Shown here: positions 7,302-14,844 of the stretch, piece after piece
Numbering within the stretch: position 1 is the first letter of the stretch
Layout of the letters: the number at the start of each line of letters is the position of its first letter
Origin: Bacillota bacterium
GTDB lineage: Bacteria > Bacillota > Clostridia > Lachnospirales > Lachnospiraceae
NCBI GenBank assembly: GCA_023418475.1
Contig: JAEZZO010000005.1
Span: forward strand, 1 to 46,586
Direction of reading: 5' to 3'
DNA: 46,586 nucleotides
Translations under genes and position numbers: made by a program
The notes under the pieces: model-generated
Seen by the model: the letters and a program-made list of their open reading frames with translations, nothing else
The model's database searches: none
Told to the model about the DNA's origin: nothing

Positions 7302-8431
7302 AAATTCAAAATCTTAAAAAATCCTTTGGAAGTCTGCAGGTATTAAAGGGAGTCAATGCAGATATATCCGATGGGGAATGTGTTGCCATTATCGGGGCAT
7401 CCGGTGCTGGAAAAAGTGTTTTTCTGCGTTCCATAGCAATGCTCGAAAAGCCTGATGAGGGACAGATTATCTTCGACGGAACAGATCTCACAGCAAAGGG
7501 TGTTGACATTAACAAGGTCCGCGAAAAAATGGGAATGGTTTACCAGGGGTTTTATTTATTTTCCCACCTTAACGTACTGGATAATATCATATTGGCACCA
7601 ATGATAAAGCTGCATAAAACCCGGGAAGAAGCAGAAAAGGAAGCCATAGAGCTGCTCGAGGAGGTAGGACTATCAGAAAAAGCACATGCAATGCCGCAGA
7701 ACCTTTCCGGAGGGCAGAAGCAGAGAATTGCAATAGCACGATGTCTGGCAATGCACCCCTCTGTTATTCTGTTTGATGAACCTACCTCTGCGCTAGATCC
7801 CGGTATGACAAGAGAGGTACTTGCAATTATCCGCAAGCTGTTAAAACGCAGTCTTACGATGGTACTAGTAACACATGAAATGGATTTTGCAAAGGAAGCA
7901 GCATCACGGATTATATTTATGGAAAATGGTGTGGTAGCAGAACAGGGTTCGGCGAAAATATTCTTTGAGCATCCAACAACAGCTTCCGCACGCGCATTCC
8001 TTGAGCAGCAGAAGAATTATTCCTTTAAAGTAGAGTCACGCCATTTTGATTTTGCGGTGCTGATGAGCGGGCTGCAGCTCTTCGGAGAAAAATATAATCT
8101 GTCCAGAAAGCAAAATATGCGAATTCAGCTTCTCATGGAGGAAGTAATGGCTGTCTTTTGCGCATGCTATGTGGACGATACATTTCCACATATCAGTGGT
8201 TGTGTCCAATACTCTGAAAAGAACGGCAAGCTGACTTTACGGTTGGATTACGATGGAGGGCAGTTTAATCCTCTTAAGGAGGATAAAGATGATCTGCGAC
8301 ATGTGATTATCAGCTCTATATGTTCTGGCAATGTATATACCAGTGATAGCGGGAGAAATACACTTACACTTATCATAAAAGATGAAAGAGATAGCAGTAT
8401 GGCTATAGATACAGAGGAGAGAAAGATATGA
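7295..8431 (+). CDS. ABC transporter ATPase with extra GHKL/anti-sigma-like C-terminal domain
   Basis: Residues 1-240 are a standard amino-acid ABC ATPase: Walker A GASGAGKS (34-41), Q-loop YQ (83-84), signature LSGGQKQR (137-144), Walker B VILFDEP (157-163) and H-loop H194. Such proteins usually end near residue 240-250. Here about 138 residues follow (241-378). Their pattern, a helix with LLMEEVMAVFCACYV (279-293), a strand pair, then LTLRLDYDGGQFNPL (313-327), resembles the HATPase_c_2 fold of anti-sigma factors such as RsbW. The Asn of the N-box is missing, so ATP binding there is doubtful. It overlaps the permease by 7 bases and the binding protein by 4 (ATGA). The domain may regulate transport; that is inference. 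Confidence 0.85.
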   Translation: MLEIQNLKKSFGSLQVLKGVNADISDGECVAIIGASGAGKSVFLRSIAMLEKPDEGQIIFDGTDLTAKGVDINKVREKMGMVYQGFYLFSHLNVLDNIILAPMIKLHKTREEAEKEAIELLEEVGLSEKAHAMPQNLSGGQKQRIAIARCLAMHPSVILFDEPTSALDPGMTREVLAIIRKLLKRSLTMVLVTHEMDFAKEAASRIIFMENGVVAEQGSAKIFFEHPTTASARAFLEQQKNYSFKVESRHFDFAVLMSGLQLFGEKYNLSRKQNMRIQLLMEEVMAVFCACYVDDTFPHISGCVQYSEKNGKLTLRLDYDGGQFNPLKEDKDDLRHVIISSICSGNVYTSDSGRNTLTLIIKDERDSSMAIDTEERKI

Positions 8432-9279
8432 AAAAGATAGCAAGTATAGTAATAACACTTATGATGGTAATTGCACTTTGCGGTTGCTCTTCCAAATCAG
8501 AAAAAATCACACAGATATCAGATCTGAACGGGAAAGATATCGGAATATGTAGAATCAGTGATGGTTTTGATGCGAAAGGCGCTAAGGAAAACTTTAAACA
8601 GCTAACCGGAGTTAATGTTAACTCAGTTGCAGCTTATGGTGCTGGAACAGATAACGCAATTCTCGCTTTAAAGAGTGGTAAGATTAGCGCAATCATTACG
8701 GCAGGCTTTGAAGCAGATTACTATGTCAAGATGAATGATAAATTAGCTGCAATTGATTTTCCTGAGTTTAAGGTTAATCCAGTAGCATTTATGGGTGTTG
8801 CAAAGGATCGGACAGATACCTACGACATTCTTAATTCGGCGATAAAGGAGCTTAAGGAAGATGGCACAATGGATAAGCTGATTGATAAATATGTTACCAA
8901 CCTTACTAAGAAAACGCAGGAAGAGGATATTACGATACCGTTTACCGAAGGTGCGAAGATTCTTAAAGTAGCAATCACAGGATCAGCAATGCCGCTGGAT
9001 TATTTTGATTCAGAAGGAAAACCGGCAGGCTTTGACATTGCATTGCTTGCAGAAATAGCCAAGCTTAAGAGCATGAATTTTGATATCAGTACCTATGAAC
9101 CAAATAGTGGAATGACTGCGGTAACCTCAGGTAAGGCGGATGTTTACTTTTGCTTCAGTCTTGACAAGGAGTATTATGAAAATGGTGACGGTAATAAAAC
9201 GTTTGAGGAATCATATGGTATTAAAGCGACTGATTTTTATTTCGAATCAAGCGGTATGAAGTTCATTGTTAATAAATAG
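8428..9279 (+). CDS. ABC substrate-binding lipoprotein, circularly permuted SBP_bac_3 type (copy 1)
   Basis: This 283-residue lipoprotein has a signal peptide with lipobox L17-C-G-C20. Residues 28-160 read like the second half of a family 3 binding protein (SDLNGKDIG start, AILALKSGKISAIIT, then LNSAIKELKEDGTMDKLIDK). Residues 178-283 read like the first half (KVAITGSAMPLDYFDSEGK, PAGFDIALLAEIA, AVTSGKADVYFC, ATDFYFES). The family order is therefore swapped. The usual T-x-x-R that holds the ligand carboxylate is not seen. The start lies in an ATGA overlap with the ATPase. Its upstream flank matches that of copy 2 and its downstream flank that of copy 3, suggesting a recombinant gene. Confidence 0.85.
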   Translation: MKKIASIVITLMMVIALCGCSSKSEKITQISDLNGKDIGICRISDGFDAKGAKENFKQLTGVNVNSVAAYGAGTDNAILALKSGKISAIITAGFEADYYVKMNDKLAAIDFPEFKVNPVAFMGVAKDRTDTYDILNSAIKELKEDGTMDKLIDKYVTNLTKKTQEEDITIPFTEGAKILKVAITGSAMPLDYFDSEGKPAGFDIALLAEIAKLKSMNFDISTYEPNSGMTAVTSGKADVYFCFSLDKEYYENGDGNKTFEESYGIKATDFYFESSGMKFIVNK

Positions 9280-9440
9280 CAATTTTTTGTTATAGGTGAA
9301 GTAAGAAGCTTTTATAATAATAACGAAAATGGTTTTTGCTGGAGTCATTTATTCGTAAGACGAATAAATGACTCAATTAGTTTTATGCACGAAGAATGTC
9401 TGATTATTTTCCGGTGGATGCAAATACTCCATCCCAGAAC
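9280..9440 (+). repeat. direct repeat 'tail' copy 1
   Basis: About 160 bases after binding-protein copy 1 are repeated, with roughly a dozen differences, after copy 3 at 12396-12560. Both hold a long inverted repeat: GAGTCATTTATTCG (9342-9355) pairs perfectly with 9361-9374 around a 5-base loop. Here the repeat breaks off at about 9437 into a methyltransferase-like sequence; the other copy runs on into unique sequence. This marks the duplication joint. Confidence 0.8.
9342..9378 (+). terminator. 14-bp hairpin after binding-protein copy 1
   Basis: A perfect 14-bp stem (9342-9355 with 9361-9374) with loop TAAGA is followed by a moderately T-rich stretch (AATTAGTTTTA). The homologous hairpin at 12456-12492 extends to 16 bp with one G-T wobble, so the stem is maintained despite substitutions. 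It is a likely terminator or 3'-end stabiliser. Confidence 0.6.
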
Positions 9441-9645
9441 GATCGGGAAGATATTGTGAATGAGTTTTATCGGTTAATGAAACGGGAAGAGGCGCATTCA
9501 ATTATAAAGCATAACAGGCATGGGCGATTTATGCAAATCCTTGTAGATTTTATTTCAGACAAAACAATAGAAAAATCAGTTAAAGAGTTAAGAAACATAA
9601 CTACGAGATAATGCAAATTGGTAAAAAAATATTTAAAGAGGAATT
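9438..9645 (+). pseudogene. fused remnant of methyltransferase and nucleotidyltransferase genes
   Basis: Bases 9438-9530 match the methyltransferase from about 4154 (codons for REDIVNEFYRL and IIKHNR), then switch to the nucleotidyltransferase 3' end from about 5861 (FMQILVD, ISDKTIE, KELRNIT). The switch falls in TATGGGCGA...ATGCAAAT-like sequence present in both parents (4235-4254 and 5861-5880), so a deletion of about 1.6 kb by microhomology is likely. The 71-codon open frame over it (9396-9611) has no ribosome site and I do not treat it as a gene. Confidence 0.8.
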
Positions 9646-10205
9646 CTAGACCAGGTATGTAAGAGTGAAGCTATAGATTTATTGTAGAGTGCCTTTTTAA
9701 GAGGCTGCTTTAACAATTGAAAATTGAGAGGCGACAACTTCTTTTGTTTAAAATGCAATATCTTTATCTGTGGTAGCTAATTTAAATACTAAATTACAAA
9801 CACCAGAATATTTGTCAAATCAGTTTAAGTTTGAGCCTAACACTTTTGCTGTTTTTGCGAATAAATAAATGTAAACATATTTGTGGGAGGCAATAAAACT
9901 AGTGAATTAGATTATTATGTAATACAAGAAAAGGAGGAAAATAACATGCGTGAGATGTTAGAAACTAAGCAAACGTATTTTCATGGTGAAACAAAGGATG
10001 GATGAAATTGGAATACTATAAAAAGTAAATCGTACGGATTACAGAAGCACATTTGCCGGGTTTCCTTCAAGGCTTGTCCCGCGTCACCGACAGATCGCTT
10101 CAGCTTAATTTGATACAAAGAAAGAAGACCTTATGAAAGAAGGAATCAAAACACAGCTTTTTTAATAGGAAACCGGCTGCCAATGCATTGGCGATCATGC
10201 TATGA
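9646..10205 (+). pseudogene. decayed duplicate of 5993-6552 (operon upstream region)
   Basis: This stretch is colinear with the region between the nucleotidyltransferase and the permease. It holds the hairpin remnant near 9700, the phrase ATCTTTATCTGTGGTAGC, the AGGAGG site and mini-ORF a (9946-10005), a frameshifted mini-ORF b, mini-ORF c without its ATG, and the first codons of the permease. It shows scattered substitutions and small indels. No working gene except perhaps mini-ORF a remains. Confidence 0.75.
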
Positions 10206-10515
10206 AAAAGCAAATTATCTTATAGAGGAAGTAATGGCAGCCTTTTGCGCATGCTGTGAGGACAATACTTTTCAGCATATCAGCGGCTGTGTCCAATACG
10301 CTGAAAAGAACAGCAAGCTGACTTTACGGCTGGGATTACGATGGAGGGCAGTTTAATCCTCTTAAGGAGGATAAAGACGATCTGCGACATGTGATTATCA
10401 GCTCCATATGTTCTGACAATGTATATATCAGTGATAGCAGGAGAAATTCACTAACACTTATCATAAAATATGAAAGAGATAGCGGTATGGCTACAGATAC
10501 AGAGGGGAGAAAGAT
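10202..10515 (+). pseudogene. permease start joined to decayed ATPase C-terminal domain
   Basis: The first five or six permease codons (MKKQI) run into sequence matching the ATPase gene from about 8131 to its end. The permease and the ABC core are deleted and only the extra C-terminal domain is kept. An added base in CGGCTGGGATTACG breaks the reading frame, so no protein is made. It directly precedes binding-protein copy 2 and may now act as its untranslated leader. Confidence 0.75.
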
Positions 10516-11367
10516 GTGAAAAAGATAGCCAGTATAGTAATAACACTTATGATGGCAATTGCACTTTGCGGTTGCTCTTCCAAATTAGAAAAAATCACGC
10601 AGATGTCTGATCTGAAAGGGAAAAATATCGGATATTGTACATTCAGTGATGGCTTTGATGCTAAAAGCACAAAGGAAACCTTTATTAAGCTGACGGGAAT
10701 AAAAATCAACTCTATTGCAGCTTATGACGCAGGGACGGATAATGCAATTCTTGCCCTGCAGAGTGGAAAGATCAGTGCAATTGTTACTGCAGGTTTTGAA
10801 GCGGATTACTACGCCAAGATGAATGATAAATTAACTTCAATGGATTTTCCTGAGTTTGCGATTAATCCGGTAGCGTTTATGGGGGTTGCAAAAGATAAGA
10901 CGGAAATTTTCGAGATACTTAATTCAGCAATAACTGAGCTTAAAGAAGATGGTACTCTGGATGAACTGATTGATAAATATGTTACCAATCTTACGAAGAA
11001 AACACAGCAAGAAGAAATTACGATACCAGTAACAGAAGGTACGCAGACCATTAAAATAGCAATCACAGGATCAGCAATGCCGTTGGATTATTTTGATGCC
11101 AAAGGAAATCCGGCAGGCTTTGATATGGCACTGCTTGCAAAAATTGCTAAGCTCAAAGGTGTAAAATTTGATATCAGCATCTATGAACCAAATAGCGGAT
11201 TAACAGCGGTAACCACAGGAAAGGCTGATGTCTACTTTTGCTTTAGTGCTGACAAGGCATATTATGAAAAAGGTGACTGCAATGATAGTCTGGAGAAATT
11301 ATACGGTATTAAAGCAACTGATTTTTATTTCGAAGCGGATGGGATGAAGTTCATTGTGAATAAATAG
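10516..11367 (+). CDS. ABC substrate-binding lipoprotein, circularly permuted (copy 2)
   Basis: This 283-residue lipoprotein has lipobox L-C-G-C20 and the same swapped lobe order as copy 1. The second-lobe pattern comes first (SDLKGKNIG, AILALQSGKISAIVT, ELKEDGTLDELIDK). The N-lobe pattern of ordinary family 3 proteins comes after about residue 178 (KIAITGSAMPLDYFDAKGN). The start is GTG 10516, with AGGGGAG (10503-10509) 6 bases upstream. The matching position in copy 1 is ATG; here ATG 10514 would stop at once. The gene is intact although the transport genes that preceded it in the duplicate are destroyed, so it either serves the 6.5-kb transporter in trans or is an orphan sensor. No own promoter is evident. 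Confidence 0.85.
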   Translation: MKKIASIVITLMMAIALCGCSSKLEKITQMSDLKGKNIGYCTFSDGFDAKSTKETFIKLTGIKINSIAAYDAGTDNAILALQSGKISAIVTAGFEADYYAKMNDKLTSMDFPEFAINPVAFMGVAKDKTEIFEILNSAITELKEDGTLDELIDKYVTNLTKKTQQEEITIPVTEGTQTIKIAITGSAMPLDYFDAKGNPAGFDMALLAKIAKLKGVKFDISIYEPNSGLTAVTTGKADVYFCFSADKAYYEKGDCNDSLEKLYGIKATDFYFEADGMKFIVNK

Positions 11368-11540
11368 GAGTATCAGTTGACAGGTACCAATAGAAAATAC
11401 AGAGTATTCCAGGAAGCTATAAACTCTATTTGTTTGGAAATATATATCTAATATAAATAGAACAATGATACATATGTAAACATTCATACATGAAAAACAA
11501 TAAAAAGCAGTAGCTCTGCTAATAGGGAAAGGCAATTATT

Positions 11541-12395
11541 ATGAAAAAACTATTATCTATCGTATTAACAATTGTTATGGCGATCAGCCTGTGCGGTTGT
11601 ACATCTAAGTCAACGGAAAAAATCACGCAGGTATCGGAACTGAAAGACAAAAATCTTGGAATCTGCACCTTTAGTGACAGCTTTGACGCGAATGCTATGA
11701 AGGATACCTTTACGAAATTAACGGGAGTTAAGATTAACTCAATTGCGGCTTACGATACAGGAACGGATAAAGCAATCCTTTCCCTGCAGAGCGGAAAGAT
11801 CAGTGCACTCGTTACCGCAAGCTTTGAAGCAGACTACTATTCTAAAATGAATGATAAATTTGGTACAATCGATTTTCCAGAATACCCAGTTAACTTAGTA
11901 GCTTTCATGGGTGTTTCTAAGAATCAGACAGAAGCGTACGATATTCTGAATTCCGCAATCACGGAGTACAAGGGAAATGGAACATTAAGTGAGCTAGTTG
12001 ATAAATATGTAACCAACCTGACTAAGGAAACTCAGGAAGAGAAAATAACAATGCCTAAGAAAGAAGGCGCAAAGACTATTAAGGTTGCTATCACAGGTTC
12101 CGCAATGCCTCTGGATTATTTTGATTCCGAAGGAAATCCGGCTGGCTTTGATATTGCATTGCTTGCAAAAATAGCTGAAGAAAAGGGTGTAAACTTTGAA
12201 ATCAGCACCTATGAGCCGAATGGCGGTTTAGCAGCTGTTACATCGGGTAAGGCTGATGTTTACTTCTGCTTGAACGCTGATAAGAAAAATTACGAAACCG
12301 GTAACTGCAAGTCCTCCTTAGAAAAGTTATATAATATCAAGGCAACCGATTTTTACTTCGAATCAAGCGGTATGAAGTTCATCGTTAATAAATAA
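11541..12395 (+). CDS. ABC substrate-binding lipoprotein, circularly permuted (copy 3)
   Basis: This 284-residue lipoprotein (lipobox LCGC near residue 20, SLCGCTSKS) has the same permuted two-lobe layout as copies 1 and 2 and differs most from them (EEKGVNFEIS, LNADKKNYE). Its ribosome site is modest (GGGAAAGG, 5-12 bases off). A 173-base gap with a small hairpin AGCAG/CTGCT (11507-11521) separates it from copy 2, so it may have separate control. Its downstream flank is the second copy of the 160-base tail repeat. All three copies are full length, which argues that selection keeps them, perhaps for different ligands. Confidence 0.85.
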   Translation: MKKLLSIVLTIVMAISLCGCTSKSTEKITQVSELKDKNLGICTFSDSFDANAMKDTFTKLTGVKINSIAAYDTGTDKAILSLQSGKISALVTASFEADYYSKMNDKFGTIDFPEYPVNLVAFMGVSKNQTEAYDILNSAITEYKGNGTLSELVDKYVTNLTKETQEEKITMPKKEGAKTIKVAITGSAMPLDYFDSEGNPAGFDIALLAKIAEEKGVNFEISTYEPNGGLAAVTSGKADVYFCLNADKKNYETGNCKSSLEKLYNIKATDFYFESSGMKFIVNK

Positions 12396-12560
12396 AAATT
12401 TTTTGTTATAGGTGAAATAAGAAGCTTTTATAATGATAACGAAAATGGTTTTTGGTGGAGTCATTTATTCGTAAGGCGAATAGATGACTCCATTAGTTTT
12501 ATGCACGAAGAATGTATGATTTATTTACCGGCGGATGCAAATACTCCATTCCAGAAGCAC
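12396..12560 (+). repeat. direct repeat 'tail' copy 2
   Basis: This matches 9280-9440 at roughly nine of ten bases, including an inverted repeat TGGAGTCATTTATTCG (12456-12471) with 12477-12492 that likely ends transcription of binding-protein copy 3. From about 12561 the sequence is unique, so this copy probably keeps the ancestral right flank. From there to 12721 I see only A+T-rich DNA with a TATAAT at about 12673, a possible -10 for the alpha-galactosidase. Confidence 0.8.
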
Positions 12561-12721
12561 TGATTGGATGTGCAGCTTCGGTTCTGACAGGGAAAGGAAC
12601 AATAATGAAGTTTATTATAGTTCACCGAAGTAGTTTTACATAAAATATTCAAATATAGAAATAAAAGAGTATAATATAAAAGTATCCAATTAAAACCGAA
12701 CACACTAAGGAGAGTTACAAA

Positions 12722-14554
12722 ATGGAATATTATGTAGAGCTGAAATTAAGAAACGATGAGCACGCCGGAGGATTTTCAAATGGTATGACCTTATGCCAAA
12801 GTCAATCGACAAATAATCTGGAACAAACATATGAAAGTAACGGATCAATCGTATATAAAAATACACAAAATCATTACGTGACACTAAACATGATTAAGAA
12901 CAGCGATACGGTTGAAGTCAGCACCACCTTTGAAAATAGAGGAGATGAAACTGCAACCCTGGAGATGCTGTCTTCCTTTGCAATCAAAGGAATTAGTGCC
13001 GATAAAATTCACAGGCTGCAGTCCTTTTGGAGTGCAGAAGGAAAGTTGAGAACAGAAACAATTGAAGATTTACATTTGGAGCCGTCCTGGAATCGATGTG
13101 CAATGAGGGTTGAAAAGTTCGGTAACCTGGGCTCAATGCCGGTGAGAAAGTATTTCCCTTTTATAACATTGGAAAACAGTGAAACGAAGGAGTTTGTTGG
13201 GGTTCAGCTATATATTCCGTCCTCCTGGCAGATTGAAATACTTTGTAAAGATGATGAATCTTTAACAATTGTCGGAGGTATCGCAGACAGGGATTTTGGA
13301 CATTGGTTTAAGCATATTGCTCCTGGAGAAGCCTTTACATCCCCAAAGGCAGTAATCGCCCGGGGGAATTCCTTGTATGAGGTATGTGATAAGTTAGTGA
13401 GGGCACAAAAACCAAAAATCTCTGAATTGGACCGTGATATGGGGATCATGTTCAATGAATATTGTACAACCTGGGGAAATCCAAGCTATGATAACCTTAA
13501 GAAAATCAGTGATAAGTTAAGAGGCAAGGGTGTAAAATATCTTGTAATTGATTCCGGTTGGTATGGTAAGAATGATGGCTGGTGGGCAAGTATCGGTGAC
13601 TGGGATGTTAATTACGATAAATTTCCGGGAGGACTAAAAAAAACAGCGGATTACATCAGAGAATGCGGCATGATCCCGGGACTCTGGTTTGAGATGGAGT
13701 CAGTGGGCAGGCTGTCACTGCACTGGAACAATACCGAGCATTTGCTAAAAAAGGACGGGGTTGTAATAACTGTCGGTGATAAACGTTTTTGGGATATGGC
13801 AGATCCCTGGGTCATTGACTATCTGAGTAAGGCAGTAATTAAAACCCTGAAGGAATGTGGTTTTGGATATTTAAAGGTGGATTATAACGATACGATCGGA
13901 ATTGGCTGTGACGGTGCGGAAAGCCACGGGGAAGGCTTAAGACAAAGAGTTAGGGCAAGTCAGAGCTTCTTTGAAAAAATTAGACTGGAGATACCTGGTA
14001 TTGTAATTGAAAACTGCTCGAGCGGAGGGCATCGGCTGGAGCCCTCTATGATGGAGCTGGTATCCCAGGCGAGCTTTTCAGATGCACATGAAACAACAGC
14101 GATTCCAATCATTGCCGCTAATCTGCATCGAGTGATAAAGCCCTCCCAGAGTCAGATCTGGGCAGTCATGCGCGCAGAGGACAGTGATAACCGGATTTAT
14201 TACTCCATCATTAATACCTTTTACGGAAGAATGTGCTTGAGCGGAGATATCTATGATCTGTCGGAAAAACAGTGGCAGATGATTGAGGAGGGTATTGCTT
14301 TCTACAAAGAAGCTGCGGATATTATTGAGGCAGGTGTTACTACAAAAATAGCGAATAGAGTTACAAGCTATAATAAGCCGCAGGGGGAGCAGCTTGTGAT
14401 ACGGCAGTTGGATCATAAATTATTAGTGATTGCTCATCGGTTTGAGAACTCCAGCAAAGTGAATACGGATTTTCTGAGAAACTATACGATCGTGAGAGAG
14501 TACGGCGCAATTGACTGTGATTTTAGTGCAAAGGCATGGTTGTTGCAGGAATAG
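12722..14554 (+). CDS. alpha-galactosidase-like glycoside hydrolase, GH36 / clan GH-D
   Basis: This 610-residue protein has no signal peptide and should act in the cytoplasm on imported alpha-galactosides or related glycosides by retaining hydrolysis. An N-terminal beta-sandwich (about 1-220) is followed by the catalytic barrel (about 235-540). The barrel has YLVIDSGWY, IPGLWFEME, the nucleophile D387 in YLKVDYND, NCSSGGHR and the acid/base D454 in FSDAHE. A short C-terminal beta domain closes it. The length is a little under the 700+ residues of typical GH36, as in compact clostridial members. GGAGAG precedes ATG 12722. It is a single gene between the ABC duplicate and a LacI-regulated sugar locus. 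The exact substrate linkage is inferred. Confidence 0.85.
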   Translation: MEYYVELKLRNDEHAGGFSNGMTLCQSQSTNNLEQTYESNGSIVYKNTQNHYVTLNMIKNSDTVEVSTTFENRGDETATLEMLSSFAIKGISADKIHRLQSFWSAEGKLRTETIEDLHLEPSWNRCAMRVEKFGNLGSMPVRKYFPFITLENSETKEFVGVQLYIPSSWQIEILCKDDESLTIVGGIADRDFGHWFKHIAPGEAFTSPKAVIARGNSLYEVCDKLVRAQKPKISELDRDMGIMFNEYCTTWGNPSYDNLKKISDKLRGKGVKYLVIDSGWYGKNDGWWASIGDWDVNYDKFPGGLKKTADYIRECGMIPGLWFEMESVGRLSLHWNNTEHLLKKDGVVITVGDKRFWDMADPWVIDYLSKAVIKTLKECGFGYLKVDYNDTIGIGCDGAESHGEGLRQRVRASQSFFEKIRLEIPGIVIENCSSGGHRLEPSMMELVSQASFSDAHETTAIPIIAANLHRVIKPSQSQIWAVMRAEDSDNRIYYSIINTFYGRMCLSGDIYDLSEKQWQMIEEGIAFYKEAADIIEAGVTTKIANRVTSYNKPQGEQLVIRQLDHKLLVIAHRFENSSKVNTDFLRNYTIVREYGAIDCDFSAKAWLLQE

Positions 14555-14596
14555 TGAGTTAGCATCAGGATTAGCTGAGAGTCATTTCCGGATGAT

Positions 14597-14650
14597 AAAA
14601 AAAAGTCACCTTCCAGTGTGAGGCAAATGTAAAATCTTATTTGGAAGGTG
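14597..14650 (-). terminator. hairpin with T-run on the minus strand
   Basis: CACCTTCCA (14607-14615) pairs with TGGAAGGTG (14642-14650). The run of A residues at 14597-14604 lies on the left, so the U-tract of an intrinsic terminator would be formed only by minus-strand transcripts. No minus-strand gene is visible to the right. It may end antisense transcription or act as a plus-strand 3'-end stem for the alpha-galactosidase mRNA. Confidence 0.45.
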
Positions 14651-14779
14651 GCATATTAACGTCAATCAGTTCATTCAGATTGAATTAGGATTTCTGAACT
14701 TGTAAGTTCCTACTCTGGCCGCTTTTCTAAGTATCTACAAAAATCAACAAAAACAGGGTATCATCAAGTGATTATAATC

Positions 14780-14808
14780 TTGACAGAATATTATAATGCA
14801 TATATAAT
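14780..14808 (+). promoter_or_regulatory. consensus sigma-A promoter of the LacI gene
   Basis: TTGACA (14780-14785) and TATAAT (14803-14808) are both perfect matches, 17 bases apart, 37 bases before the GTG start of the regulator. A putative operator begins four bases after the -10 box, so the gene may repress itself. Confidence 0.85.
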
Positions 14809-14811
14809 TAA

Positions 14812-14824
14812 TTTTGCCAAAACG
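14812..14824 (+). promoter_or_regulatory. putative LacI-family operator, site 1
   Basis: TTTTGCCAAAACG lies just after the -10 box and is followed by TAAAAGCAA, giving TTGC/GCAA ends in inverted order. Near-identical TTTTGCTAAAACG occurs at 15904-15916 and 16095-16107, the latter 16 bases before the MFS start. Three occurrences at the regulator and its target promoter region support an operator role. Confidence 0.5.
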
Positions 14825-14844
14825 TAAAAGCAAGGAGATGTATA

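Noticed and set aside
9396..9611. 71-codon open frame after binding-protein copy 1
   Set aside because: It is a chance frame across a deletion joint between methyltransferase and nucleotidyltransferase fragments, without ribosome site.
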